The translations under genes and the position numbers were made by a program. From assembly GCA_013399855.1 (NCBI GenBank), contig VXAY01002192.1:868001-932000 (forward strand): DNA of 64,000 bases, in the 5' to 3' direction. This DNA comes from Oxyruncus cristatus (taxonomy: Eukaryota > Chordata > Aves > Passeriformes > Cotingidae). Below, piece by piece: positions 54,331 through 64,000 of this stretch (positions are counted from its first letter, which is position 1; every line of letters starts with the position of its first letter). The notes below the pieces were generated by a model that was not told the origin of the DNA, did not search any database, and worked only from the letters and a program-made list of their open reading frames with translations.

Positions 54331-57300
54331 ATGCTTTGAAAAGCCTTGATTGGAACACGAGCCAGGCATAAAAGGTACTGCTTAAGTCTAGGCTGTCCAG
54401 CCCACGGGCTGTTCGTGTGGTGGTTTGTAGCCATCTTTCTGCTCTTTGGGCCTGCACTGTTAGCCTTTATCTTTGGCTCTTCTAGGAAGAGAACTACTTC
54501 ATTAACCTGAAGGGCCACCAAGCACCACTGGGGTTTATTTTGAGCAGCGAGAGAAACAATGGAAGAGAATTTAGAGATGTGGTGCCACATTCCTGCTGAC
54601 TTCTGATGAAGCAGACTTGCATGCAAGCTTCACTTTTTACTCACCATATATAAACATCAGTTTTGTTTCAGCTACTCCAGAATTTATGGCTGACTGTTAA
54701 AACTGAAGTTGTGTGTGGTCAGCTTAATGCTGCAGTCTGTATGTCTGCAGGAGAAGGGGGACAGGTGAGGATACTGCTGGTGATTTTTTTTGTTGTGGTG
54801 GTGGGTTTTTGTTTTTTCTTCCCTTAACCAATAAGCTGTCTTCAGACCATGGACATCTGAGATTGGAGTTAATCATATATGGGCTATTAACTGCAGAATA
54901 TCAAGGTCTAACAAAGCTAAAGTTTCCTCCAGGAGGGGGGTTTTATCTTTCCCTCCTCCCACACTAATAGCAGGATTATTTTGAGGTTAGAAACTCTTCA
55001 GGCTGCTCTGCCTCAGATAGCATTTCTATTACTGGGACTAGCTCTGCTCTTCAATATATAGGAAAGACAAACCTTTGTTTGAGTTCATTTTAGAGGTGTT
55101 CAAATCCTTGTGAAAGTATTTTTCTGGTTGGTCCAGTGTCCTATTTGGTAGCCAAATTACAGAGCAAATGCTTGTCTTGCTATTATATACCTCTTAAACA
55201 AGACCAAATGATTAGTTTTGCCTTCCATAAAGTTGGAATAATCTCCCAGCATGCTTAAGGAGGTGTTTGAGGTGGGAGAGCTCAGCTCCTTCCTTGTCAG
55301 CTGAGTGAGGAGGATTTATTAGGAGAAACAAATGCGCAAATTTAACAGCTTTATTCAGATAATGGAGGATTTCAAGTGTTTTTGACACTGCTGATCACTA
55401 ACTAGGATTAATAAGAGTGGGATACAAAGCATCCTTAATCTAGTTTAGGGCTTGTAGCAACTTGTGGCAAAGCCAGTATTTTTGCTTACCTCAAAGAGCA
55501 ATTTGAGAAAAGCTGTTTCCTTTTGCATATATCAAATTAAATAAATGTGGTTCCCAGTTTGGGCAGGATGAGATTCAGCTAATAAACTATAAATCTCCCC
55601 TTCATCATGAGAGAATACTTCAGATCTGTGCTGTACCAGGAGGGAGCTCTGTGGCAGCTGATGGAATAAGCACAGAAAGACTCGCGTATTGAGACTGTGA
55701 CCAAAAAGAAGACTGAAGAATAGTTCAAAATTATGCTTAAAAAAAAAAAAATCCAGAGTATGTCAGACTTCTGGAGCCAATAATATTGCTAATGAGTTGT
55801 GAAAGCCTGGCCCATTGTTGATTAAATTGAAGATGCCACTGAGCAGCTTTCTGGTTGTCCCAGCAGAACTGAATAACTATTGTTCTGCAACAATGCAGCG
55901 CTCAGCAAGAGCAGAAGCTACCAGTCACCCCAGGGTTTCGCCTAAACAGGCTGCTTTGATCCTTAGGGAAGGGGGGTCTTCTACTGGTCAAAGCATATCA
56001 AAAATACTGTTAAAAATTTTACCCCTCGCAAGCAACTGAATTCATTAACAGAAAATCAAAAGGACTGGGCAAGTATTTTCTAACCAGTTGTCTCAATGGC
56101 TGAAAAAAAACCCAACAGAAACATATGAGCTTGGTAAAAAAGCAGCGTGTTCTAGGTGCACTATAAGAATTTAAAGTTTTTTGACTAGAATACATGAGAT
56201 TCCACCAGAGATCCTTCAGAGGATCCACTGCCTGAACTTAAATGTGTTTATCCAACCTCTCTGTCATCAACTACTGTGTGAATGGTCCACAAATAGTCTT
56301 GGTGGGCTGAAGAACAAACTGGATTATGATGGAAGTAATTTCTAAAAGCGTATCCATGTTTGATTATATTGAACAATCTGATAATAAAATTTTGAGCTAG
56401 AGCAATGCAAAGTTGTTGGTAGAGTAAGCTTGTTTTAAGCTGGAATTTATTTTCAGCTCTTCTGTATGATACCACAACCTGGTGACTCAACCTGGATTCT
56501 GTGCCCCCAATCCTCTTGGCTAATCAAAACCTTTCCCATTGGTGTAACTCAGCTGCAGCAAAAGGTCATGGAAAAGCCTTGACCATGAGGTGTTGTTTGA
56601 ACAGCACAGTCCATCTTCCTGATGCAAACCCAAATTAGTTCAATCCCTTCTGATGCTGTCCTGAGTGTTTTATGTTAACCTTGCAGTGTCTGAAATCCTT
56701 CAGCAGTGGATCATTATAGAAGCATGACCTTTCTGCAGTACTTGTATTTTGTGGTGTCATAAGGAGAGGTTACTGCCTCTTGTGCCCATTGAATGTGTAA
56801 TCTGTGGAGCAAAAAATGTAGTCTTTATATAACCATACAGTTACATAAATCAGGCAAATGTTCCTTAATACTCATCTGTCATGAAACTAGATGATCTCAT
56901 GAAGTTACATCACCTTGTGGGTATTCTAACTGCTATCCACGTGTGCATAATCTTATACTGTCCCTTGAGTGTTTGGTACCAAGAAAGTCCCTCTCAGATC
57001 CCAAGCCTCAAACTGCCTGGTCAAGGGGAGATGCCACAACAACAGAGGAGCAGCTTGGGACAAGAGCCAGCAAGAGACAACTAAGTAGAAGGACACACGT
57101 AGTGGAACTTAACTAAGTTCTCATATAAAACTGTGGAAAGCAGACTTTATTAATCCTGATTCATGTTTTCTATTATTCTCCTAAGTATAGCAGCCAACCT
57201 CAGGGGACAGGAACTGGTCTGAGTGTGCCTTTGTGTTTGCAGGGTGAGTGCTGAGCAGCAGCTGGACACCTCTACACTGGAACACCATCGGTCTCCATTG

Positions 57301-57850
57301 GTTTAACTGGGTTGCCCTGGGCTTGCCTCTTCTGAGGAGGACCTAACTGTCCCTGCTAGATACAGAAATCAAACTAGGATTCAAACAAGTACATAACAAA
57401 GGTTATGGGGAAGCAGAACATGCAGCAGCCTGGGAAGAGGCTCAGAGCTCAGGTGTGAGGGGAAGTGTAAGGGTAGCGTGGCTGGACACGCTCGATAACG
57501 CGAAATGAAGCATGGCATGACTCACAAGCCGCCTCACCTGTACGCCCCACAAGGACAAGGGGTGCAGGCTCAATAGACAAGATCAAGAGTTGCTATTTCA
57601 TTTCTTGACAGTCTGTGATCCTTTCAGGAGGGTTTGTTAAGGTCTGCAGACCATCAGCCGGTCCAGGTGTTCTTGGAAATCCTGTATGAGCTACCCCTGG
57701 AGATTCAGCTCTGGGGGGAAGTTAGTCTCTGTCCTAGCTAAAGGTGTATGGTGACATGAACTGTACTGGCAGTCCCTTTCTTCAGTGAAAAGCTGGAGAG
57801 ATTCTTTTCTAGCTGCTTCAGTGTTGAGCCCTCTCACTGGGAGGAGAATG

Positions 57851-57864
57851 CCCCCCCCCCCCCC
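57851..57864 (+). repeat. Poly(C) run
   Basis: A run of about 13-14 C bases in SDC1 intron 1. Such runs are prone to length error in assembly. Confidence 0.85.
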
Positions 57865-59989
57865 ACTTTTCCCCTTTTGCAATGTATCCCCCTTTTGCAC
57901 TCAACCAGGCTGAGTGGAAGAACAAAGGGTTGTGCTTGCCTCTGCTAGTGCAAGAAGTGAGGGACAAAAATGGTCCCCAACCCCCCATCAACAAAAATGG
58001 TGCAATTTCTGAAGCTTGACTTAGCTTCTGAATGTACTGGAAAGGGTTAGGGAGTTGAGTTTGGGAAGCCTGGCAGTTCTTTCTTTATTCTTCATGCACC
58101 AACAGTTTGTACTCTTTAATATTTGAAGTGTAGTGAGATCAGCTTGTGTGAGTCACCACCCTTCGACACGAGAAGGAAAACATAGGGAAGTACTTATCTG
58201 ACCTACTTTCTGTGGAAGACTGCAAAAGCACAGTGCAAACAAGCAGGGACAGATCTAAAATTCCAGATTACCTCATGACAGGCAGTTAAGCAAGAGATCG
58301 AAGGGCACTTTATTCTAGAACTATGCTTGGAGAAGCTTCAGGAATAGTGTTTTGGTATTTTATTTTCAGTAGGGAAGGAAAGTGCTAAAAAGTTTAATGT
58401 CTATGTGAGAGGATTTTATTCCTACTTTCTTGTTATTAAAAAAAAAAAAATCTTCTAACTACAATGATTGCCTAGAAGGGGTGAGATCTTGGGCCTGATT
58501 AGGTTGGTGGCAACTTGGATATTTGTCTTCAGAGAGGTCAAATCTAATGGGCTAGTTAACCACCTTGGAAACTGGTTGTTCCATGGAAGTGTGGGGAATG
58601 GATAAGATATTTAGAAGAGAAAACTGGATAAACCTGGTGTCATAAAAAGAATGAAAAGGAGATAAGGCCAATAAACACATCCATTGTAGGTAATAAAGTG
58701 ACAACAGAGAGCTGTATTGCTTTGACAGTACGTACTAGTGCTGGCTAACTTCTTAGAATGAAGATGAGTGTTATATTAATTTTTAAGTGTCACTGTGTTA
58801 ATGCAAGCTAGAGAGATACTGTGGGCCTGGTTGCAAAGCTGTGAAGAATGCATGTTCTTTTTTACATAATAAAATAAGATTTCCCACTCCTTGGGATGCC
58901 AGGGATCCCACAGCTTGGATGATGCAATGCAACGTCTAAACTTGAAGATGGGACAGTGCTGGAAAGGGGTGACAAGGGGCATCTTGAGGATGGTATAGAA
59001 GTCAAAATTTGGGAAACAGGGAATGTAGTTGGGTAAGTAAAGATAAAATTCAGGAAAAGTGACTTACAAGGCTTTGGTTTGAAATCTGAGAAGGGTGAAT
59101 GACTTATTAGGTAATGGCAGTCCTACAGAAATAAACCTGGGGACTAGTCATGAGCTGAGAGTCAGGCATGTTGTACTGATAAGAACAGTAAGTATATCCA
59201 GCACAAGCTAACAAGATTCATGAAGTAATCACACTGAAGTAATTAGTAAACACTAAAATAGTGTTGTCTCCTTTAGAGATCCTGAGCAACTTTGAACACT
59301 GTGTGCTATGACAAACAAGTGCCATAGAACAGGGGGTTGGCCTCTTGTTTCAGTGACTGAACTTCCATGCTGGTTCGTGTACTCCTTGGAGCGTAAATGG
59401 AGAAAGCTCAGGCCTGTATTCTCCTACAGGGAAGGCTGGCTGCTGGACTTAGTTTGAGTGCCCACACTTATAAAAAGGGACTCTTATTCTAATTCCAGTT
59501 AGTTGCTGTAGTTTCACATATGTGAACAGTGTTTGAGGAGCTCAGAAAGGGAGAGAAGGCGAGCTACTTTGTCTCCCCTTCCTTTCTGCTTCTTAGAATT
59601 AATGCAGTAATTTGCAGGTGAAGAGGTTGGTAGGTAGGGAAGACACAAGAAGTCAGCACTTGACACAGGCTGGTTATGCTGTGTAAGGACTGAACATCAC
59701 TACCAGGATGCAGCTCTGAATGGATTCCTTGCTTTCTTCTTTCCCAAAGCAAGTGTAGCCTGAAAGCAGTGCAGAGAAAGGAGACAGTAAGATTGACCTT
59801 TCCAACACCAAACAGGGTAACCAGAACTACTCTTTTTGGGAAGGGGACTGGAATGAAGGAAGATGAAAAAATGCAATCTGATCAAAGGACATTTGTGTAA
59901 TCTATAGGAGCCCTTAGAGGGCTCGGTGCAAGCAACATGATAACTTTGATCTCATCACTGACACACCTTCTTTTTCCTTCTCTTTAAAG

Positions 59990-60071
59990 CAAACTACAAA
60001 TCTGAATCTTCCCCCTGAAGACCTTGATTCATCTGGTGATGAAGATGATGCATTCTCAGGTTCAGGTGCAG
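59990..60071 (+). CDS. SDC1: SDC1 exon 2 (heparan sulfate attachment cluster)
   Basis: This 82-bp exon starts with the mature N-terminus ([13 protein letters not shown]) and holds three Ser-Gly sites: one in SSGDEDD and two in FSGSG, next to acidic residues. This is the arrangement that primes heparan sulfate in vertebrate syndecan-1. The acceptor is CTCTTTAAAG ending at 59989 and the donor GTGAGT at 60072. Confidence 0.95.
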
Positions 60072-62655
60072 GTGAGTTATTAGCACTTGTACTGTTAGTG
60101 CTTGATCCTTCTAGAATGTGGCAACTGAGATCTTGATGAACATCCAAGTGAAGGGGGGTGGGGGGGGGAATCACACACACATACACAACCCTGCCCCAAA
60201 ATAATAGAGCTGGGAACAGAGAAAGAGCCTAATCTCTTAATCTTATATTGCTTGAGATACTAACAGCAGAAAATGAGTTGTAGGAGACTTGAAAGGGAGC
60301 AGAAGTAGGTAGACTCCATGTGACTGCTAATGTGAGATGTTGTGTGAAGAATGTTTTGAAACTCAAGCGATCCTTTACTCATGGGGAAAAGAGACCATAA
60401 GAAGGGCCTTTATGAGCTGCTGGAGATACCATTTCAGGGTGTGTAAACCCCAACCTGCCAACATACATCAAGAGGAGAATTTTATCTGTCATCAGATGTG
60501 CATGTTCCCATGGGCTATAATTTTTTATAAGCAGAATGAAGGGGGTTTAGGGCGGGGAAAAAGTCTATTAAAATGATTGCTAAACTACATGAGAGAGATC
60601 TTTGGTGTTCAGTGCTGGAGTTGAGGAGATGCTACTAGAAAGGAGCAAGCTATCTAAAGCTGAAGCACGGTATCCTTCTGCTTCCTTCCAGCCACAGGCT
60701 TGTATTTCAAATTAAATTCTGCAGGAAAAACACCCTGAAATCGGTGCCAAATGTGCTGGTGACTAAAGGTGTGACTGCTCCGAATCAAACAAAAATGTTA
60801 ATGTGAGAAGAGTCAGATAACCACCCTGAGGAACCAGTGTACTGAAAGGAGACTTGCCCCCTTGTCAGCCTCACCACAAACAGACTGGCACTTTGCTTTG
60901 GGGAGAAGCAGATGACTAACAAAGTATTGCTGATAGCATGTTGGTCTGTCCCTTCCTTATTCCAGAGAAAAGGATGAGGAAATACAAACTGAACTGCTGT
61001 TATTATGAAAATTGGCTATGCAGGTTAGGCATCCTCCTTAGACCAGTGTCCTGAAGATACTATTAACAGGTCTCTAAACTGGCCAAGGATAATACATTTT
61101 TTGGTTTTTCAGGTCCCCTGACTGACCAGTCTCACACCTGGAAAATCCCAGGAGAACCAACTAATTCCTCAGTACTGGCAACACCAGTGGATTTCAATGA
61201 GCAGCTATTTCCCGGGATTGAGAGCCGAACTGAAAAGGAAGCAATATCTCCTTCTGCGAGTAGTAGTCTAGTGACAGAGGAACCAGCTGTAGCTGTGAAG
61301 GACGAAGTAGCCATCCTGGGCTCACCTGATGGGAAACCAACAAGTGATGTGGTCACAACAACAGCGAGAAGCCCCACTACTCACTTTCCTTCAGTGGTTC
61401 ATGTAACTCCTTCAGAAGCCTCAGGTGTGGTCCATGAGCTCGAGCCTAAAATACCCAGCTCTGATGTGCCAGACACTAAAGATGTCCCTGAGCCCCACTC
61501 CACTGTCCATCATGAGGGAGACACTGCTGCCATCCCCACAACGACAGCTCCAAAGGATGTTGTTCCTACACAAGAGGAGGTTTCTGAAGATGGCTCTGGA
61601 GACCCGGTGAGGACTAACAGTTCTGACACCCTTTCTAGGGAGATGGTTTTAGTGGTATCCAATCAGTTAGTTTGGCAGGAAAGGATGGTAATTTATCAAA
61701 AGCAATGATTGATTTAATAGGTTATATTAGTGGAGGGTTTTAGATGAGAAAAAACAAAGCTGTGGAAAGTCTCCAGTAACAGACATGATGAGAAACATGA
61801 ATAACCTGCCTTTTATGTCCCAACAGGGAGACTTCATCTTGACTAAAGATGAGGATTTGGTCCCCACCCAGAACTCAGAAGTACTGGCTGACTCTGGGAG
61901 GAATGCCAAAGCAGCAGGAGCCTCAGGAATTATGGACAGAAAAGAAGTTCTTGGAGGTACCAGATATTCTGGATTTCTAGTTGGTAAAAGCAGATTCCCA
62001 TAGGAGTCTCCAGGCAGCAGAAGCTGCAGTTCTGCAAGTACATCTCTGTTGGCATCTCGGAAGCCAACCCTTTACATTAGACCTCTGAAATGAGGGTGGA
62101 TTCACAATTCTGTGTTCCCAAAACCTTAACAAGGACAAATATCAGTCTGCTAATACCAGCCAGCAGCGGCTGCTTTACCTGCAACTTTATGTTTAAAGCT
62201 ATTCCTTCACTCCTGTCAAAAATTGCAGTAAAATTGCTCTGTTGCTGCCTGGATCAAATTAGTAGGATTGAACACCAGAGCCGTGTGTACTTTGTAGCAT
62301 GGCCTGGTGGGAGATCTGTCCTTAGGATTGGCTAGTGTAGATAAGTAGGTGCTTGGTAATGGCAGGGTGACTGTTTGGGAGGGGGCAGTAGGACAAATTA
62401 ATTTCTGGAACAATCTGGGACTTAAAATCATGGTAGCATTATCTGAGATGACATCTGGAGTAATTTGTGTCTTTTTCTCCCCTTCTAGGAGTTATTGCTG
62501 GAGGACTGGTAGGCTTGGTGTTTGCAGTGTTTCTAGTTGCATTTATGCTGTACAGAATGAAGAAAAAAGACGAAGGCAGCTATTCACTGGATGAACCAAA
62601 ACAATCTAACGGAGGATACCAAAAACCACACAAACAAGAAGAATTCTATGCATAA
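59990..62655 (+). CDS. SDC1: SDC1, syndecan-1, exons 2-5 (signal-peptide exon not seen)
   Basis: Syndecan-1 is a type I membrane heparan/chondroitin sulfate proteoglycan of epithelial and plasma cells, acting as a co-receptor for growth factors and matrix. Four exons (82, 494, 130 and 167 bp) join into one frame of 291 codons including the stop. In order: an N-terminal Ser-Gly cluster with acidic residues for heparan sulfate; a long diverged Ser/Thr/Pro-rich ectodomain; juxtamembrane Ser-Gly sites; the MDRKEVLGG stalk; a transmembrane segment with a GGLVG dimerisation motif; and a C1 ([12 protein letters not shown]), variable and C2 (EEFYA) cytoplasmic tail. Tail and transmembrane identity with mammalian SDC1 is high, and the NGG..QKP variable region sets it apart from SDC2-4. 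With a ~22-residue signal exon the protein would be about 312 residues (human 310). Exon 2 begins in phase 0, as in human. Confidence 0.96.
60072..61112 (+). other. SDC1: SDC1 intron 2
   Basis: A 1.0-kb intron. It contains a G-rich run (60153-60168) followed by a short CA repeat (60171-60187), and nothing else recognisable. Confidence 0.9.
61113..61606 (+). CDS. SDC1: SDC1 exon 3 (variable ectodomain)
   Basis: This 494-bp exon encodes the poorly conserved Ser/Thr/Pro-rich ectodomain. It holds one N-glycosylation sequon (NSS at 61163-61171) and ends with a Ser-Gly site in EDGSGDP, equivalent to the human juxtamembrane chondroitin sulfate site. The acceptor is GGTTTTTCAG ending at 61112 and the donor GTGAGG at 61607. 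The exon leaves in phase 0. The absence of a conserved fold here is normal for the family. Confidence 0.94.
61827..61956 (+). CDS. SDC1: SDC1 exon 4 (juxtamembrane stalk)
   Basis: This 130-bp exon encodes [15 protein letters not shown] through a Ser-Gly (ADSGRN) to the conserved MDRKEVLGG stalk, where shedding proteases cut in mammals. The acceptor is TGTCCCAACAG ending at 61826 and the donor GTACCA at 61957. It leaves after the first base of a Gly codon. Confidence 0.95.
61957..62488 (+). other. SDC1: SDC1 intron 4
   Basis: A 532-bp intron with no other feature. The shorter intron 3 (61607-61826) is likewise plain. Confidence 0.9.
62489..62655 (+). CDS. SDC1: SDC1 exon 5 (transmembrane and cytoplasmic domains)
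   Basis: It encodes the transmembrane helix ([20 protein letters not shown]), the C1 region [12 protein letters not shown], a variable region [16 protein letters not shown] and the C2 tail EEFYA, which binds PDZ proteins such as syntenin and CASK in the family. The stop TAA is at 62653-62655. The acceptor is CCCCTTCTAG ending at 62488. The variable region is one residue shorter than human (GGYQ against GGAYQ). Confidence 0.97.
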
Positions 62656-63190
62656 ACACTGATCTTCAGGACACTTCTTATTCCAACTTTCTTGGATTCT
62701 TCTCTCCCTGCACGTGGACCTCCTAGTGTGCTTTGCATTAAACTTAAGCCATATGATCATTGGGTTATTTGCCCTTACCACTTTGCCATTGGAAATCTTA
62801 TAACTACAAAGTAGATCTGGATTCATTGAACATTCCCTGCTTTCTTGCACAATTTTTTTTTTTTTTTTTTAACCAGAATTGGGACTGCAAGTTCCTAAAC
62901 TCACTTTGGTTTATCTGGAGACTGCTGGGGCAGGCAGTGGGGAGAAGACAAGGGAGCACTGTATGTATAGAACTATTGATATTTAGGGAAAGGGCTAGCA
63001 AGAATAAACAATTATCAGTGCTCGAATTCTGTATAGCAGGGATCCTTCCTATTTAACTCATAGATGTGTTTTGAGTGTAACAAATGGCTGTGCTGGGCAG
63101 ACATTTGGTACACTGCAATCCTCTAGCTCTTTATGGCCGCTGTATTTGGAGCACTTAATACCTATTAAACATCAAGCTGAACACGATTTC
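62656..63190 (+). other. SDC1: SDC1 3'UTR (end uncertain)
   Basis: Sequence after the stop, with a T20 run at 62851-62870. Candidate poly(A) signals are ATTAAA at 62737, AATAAA at 63003-63008 and ATTAAA at 63164-63169. Mammalian SDC1 3'UTRs are longer (1-2 kb), so the true end may lie further right, or outside the window. Confidence 0.5.
63003..63008 (+). terminator. Candidate SDC1 poly(A) signal AATAAA
   Basis: The only canonical AATAAA I found after the SDC1 stop codon, about 350 bases downstream. A GT-rich stretch (63065-63090, TGTGTTTTGAGTGT) follows and could be the downstream element. Use is unproven. Confidence 0.4.
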
Positions 63191-64000
63191 TAGTGAAAGT
63201 TGGTGTGAGGGGCAGAGTAAACAAATGACTGTCACATGGTTTAAAATGACTTATGTTTTGGAAGCATTATCCCATACTCAGAACCAACTCCTAAGCAGTT
63301 GGTACATAGACTAGCAAAAAAATTCAAATCCTGAAGATCCCAAAACTATGTAGAGAGTTAATTTTACCAATAGTGTTGGACTGTCCCACTACCCTCTTGC
63401 TCTTTCAAGACTTAGGTAAGTAGATTTTTCTAAGCAGTCTTATCTCAGACATTCCCTTCGTTAGGTGCTGAATTGAGGCTGGGCTGTCGTGCTGTTGATG
63501 ATCTCACCCCGCGCTACCGTGTAGTCGGCAGGTGACCGATGGCGTGTTGTGGCACCTTCCCCTCCACACATGTTCACCGTGGTTGTCTTGGAACTTGGTC
63601 TGCCATGCCTTGGCACGCAGGGGTGGGAGATAGAAAGCAGCACCTCATGACTTTGCAGCTGAGGAGTAGAGACACCTCTGAAACGAGCCTGGGGAAGGCA
63701 GAGTGTAGATAGCCTTAAACAGACAACAGTTTGTGTGCTTGACTCTCACCGCTCCGGAGCGGCTCTTCAGAAGCTGTTCCTGCACTTTGGAGAGAAGCAG
63801 CTCCAGGCATGTCAGACTAGGAAGGGCCAAAAAGCACCTCCTGAGAAAAGTCTGGGTGCCTGAAGCTGTGTGTGGTCAGTGTGTGCCAGATGCCAGGCAC
63901 TGAGGGTCTAGAGCTCTCCAGAGTATCTCAAACCGAGTGAGAAGACAAGTGTGGTGTTCTGTGCAAAGCCTTACTTCTGCTCTGCCTTTGGGTATCTTCT
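63191..64000. other. Region downstream of SDC1
   Basis: Either distal SDC1 3'UTR or intergenic. A CpG-richer block lies at about 63480-63640, and a 14-bp perfect palindrome (CCGCTCCGGAGCGG) at 63749-63762. No gene can be supported. Confidence 0.5.

Larger units (their letters stand above)
39951..59989 (+). other. SDC1: SDC1 intron 1 (5' border uncertain)
   Basis: About 20 kb between the CpG island and exon 2. Apart from a solo LTR (45605-46728), two CR1 fragments (48891, 54251), simple repeats and AP-1/NF-E2 motifs, I see no other gene or recognisable element. A long first intron is also typical of mammalian SDC1. Confidence 0.75.

Noticed and set aside
63461..63643. 60-codon minus-strand frame downstream of SDC1
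   Set aside because: Considered as a retrocopy or terminal exon of a convergent gene, but no family could be recognised and splice borders are not evident.

Overview
The window is vertebrate nuclear DNA, almost certainly from a bird. Two well-conserved vertebrate genes are split into GT-AG exons. The interspersed repeats are avian in type: two 3' ends of CR1 LINEs, and a solo LTR of a kind widespread in bird genomes. The LTR and one CR1 type suggest Neoaves rather than a galliform, but that is only an inference. No prokaryotic, CRISPR or plasmid-like system is present.

Layout, all on the + strand: (1) 1-24299 is the 3' part of PUM2 (Pumilio 2). Eleven coding exons encode 635 residues: the end of the low-complexity N-terminal region and the complete eight-repeat PUM RNA-binding domain. 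(2) 24300 to about 27110 is the PUM2 3'UTR, with three exact Pumilio response elements, consistent with autoregulation. (3) About 27.1-37.8 kb is intergenic, with no gene I can support; it holds a short degenerate minisatellite and a probable tRNA-derived SINE relic. (4) About 37.85-39.95 kb is a CpG island with GC boxes and an NF-kB-type site, interrupted by a 640-base assembly gap (38567-39206). It is the presumed SDC1 (syndecan-1) promoter and first exon; the start codon and signal peptide are probably hidden in the gap. (5) About 39.95-59.99 kb is SDC1 intron 1, carrying two CR1 fragments, a 1.1-kb antisense solo LTR and AP-1/NF-E2 motifs. (6) 59990-62655 holds SDC1 exons 2-5, encoding the whole mature proteoglycan. 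(7) From 62656 come the SDC1 3'UTR and downstream sequence.

PUM2 followed by SDC1 in the same orientation matches the arrangement known in human. The two genes are not functionally linked in any way the sequence shows: PUM2 is a cytoplasmic mRNA repressor, SDC1 a cell-surface heparan sulfate proteoglycan. I found no previously undescribed biological system. The best leads are the PUM2 autoregulatory elements and tandem splice sites, the periodic repeat array inside the solo LTR, and the hidden SDC1 first exon.
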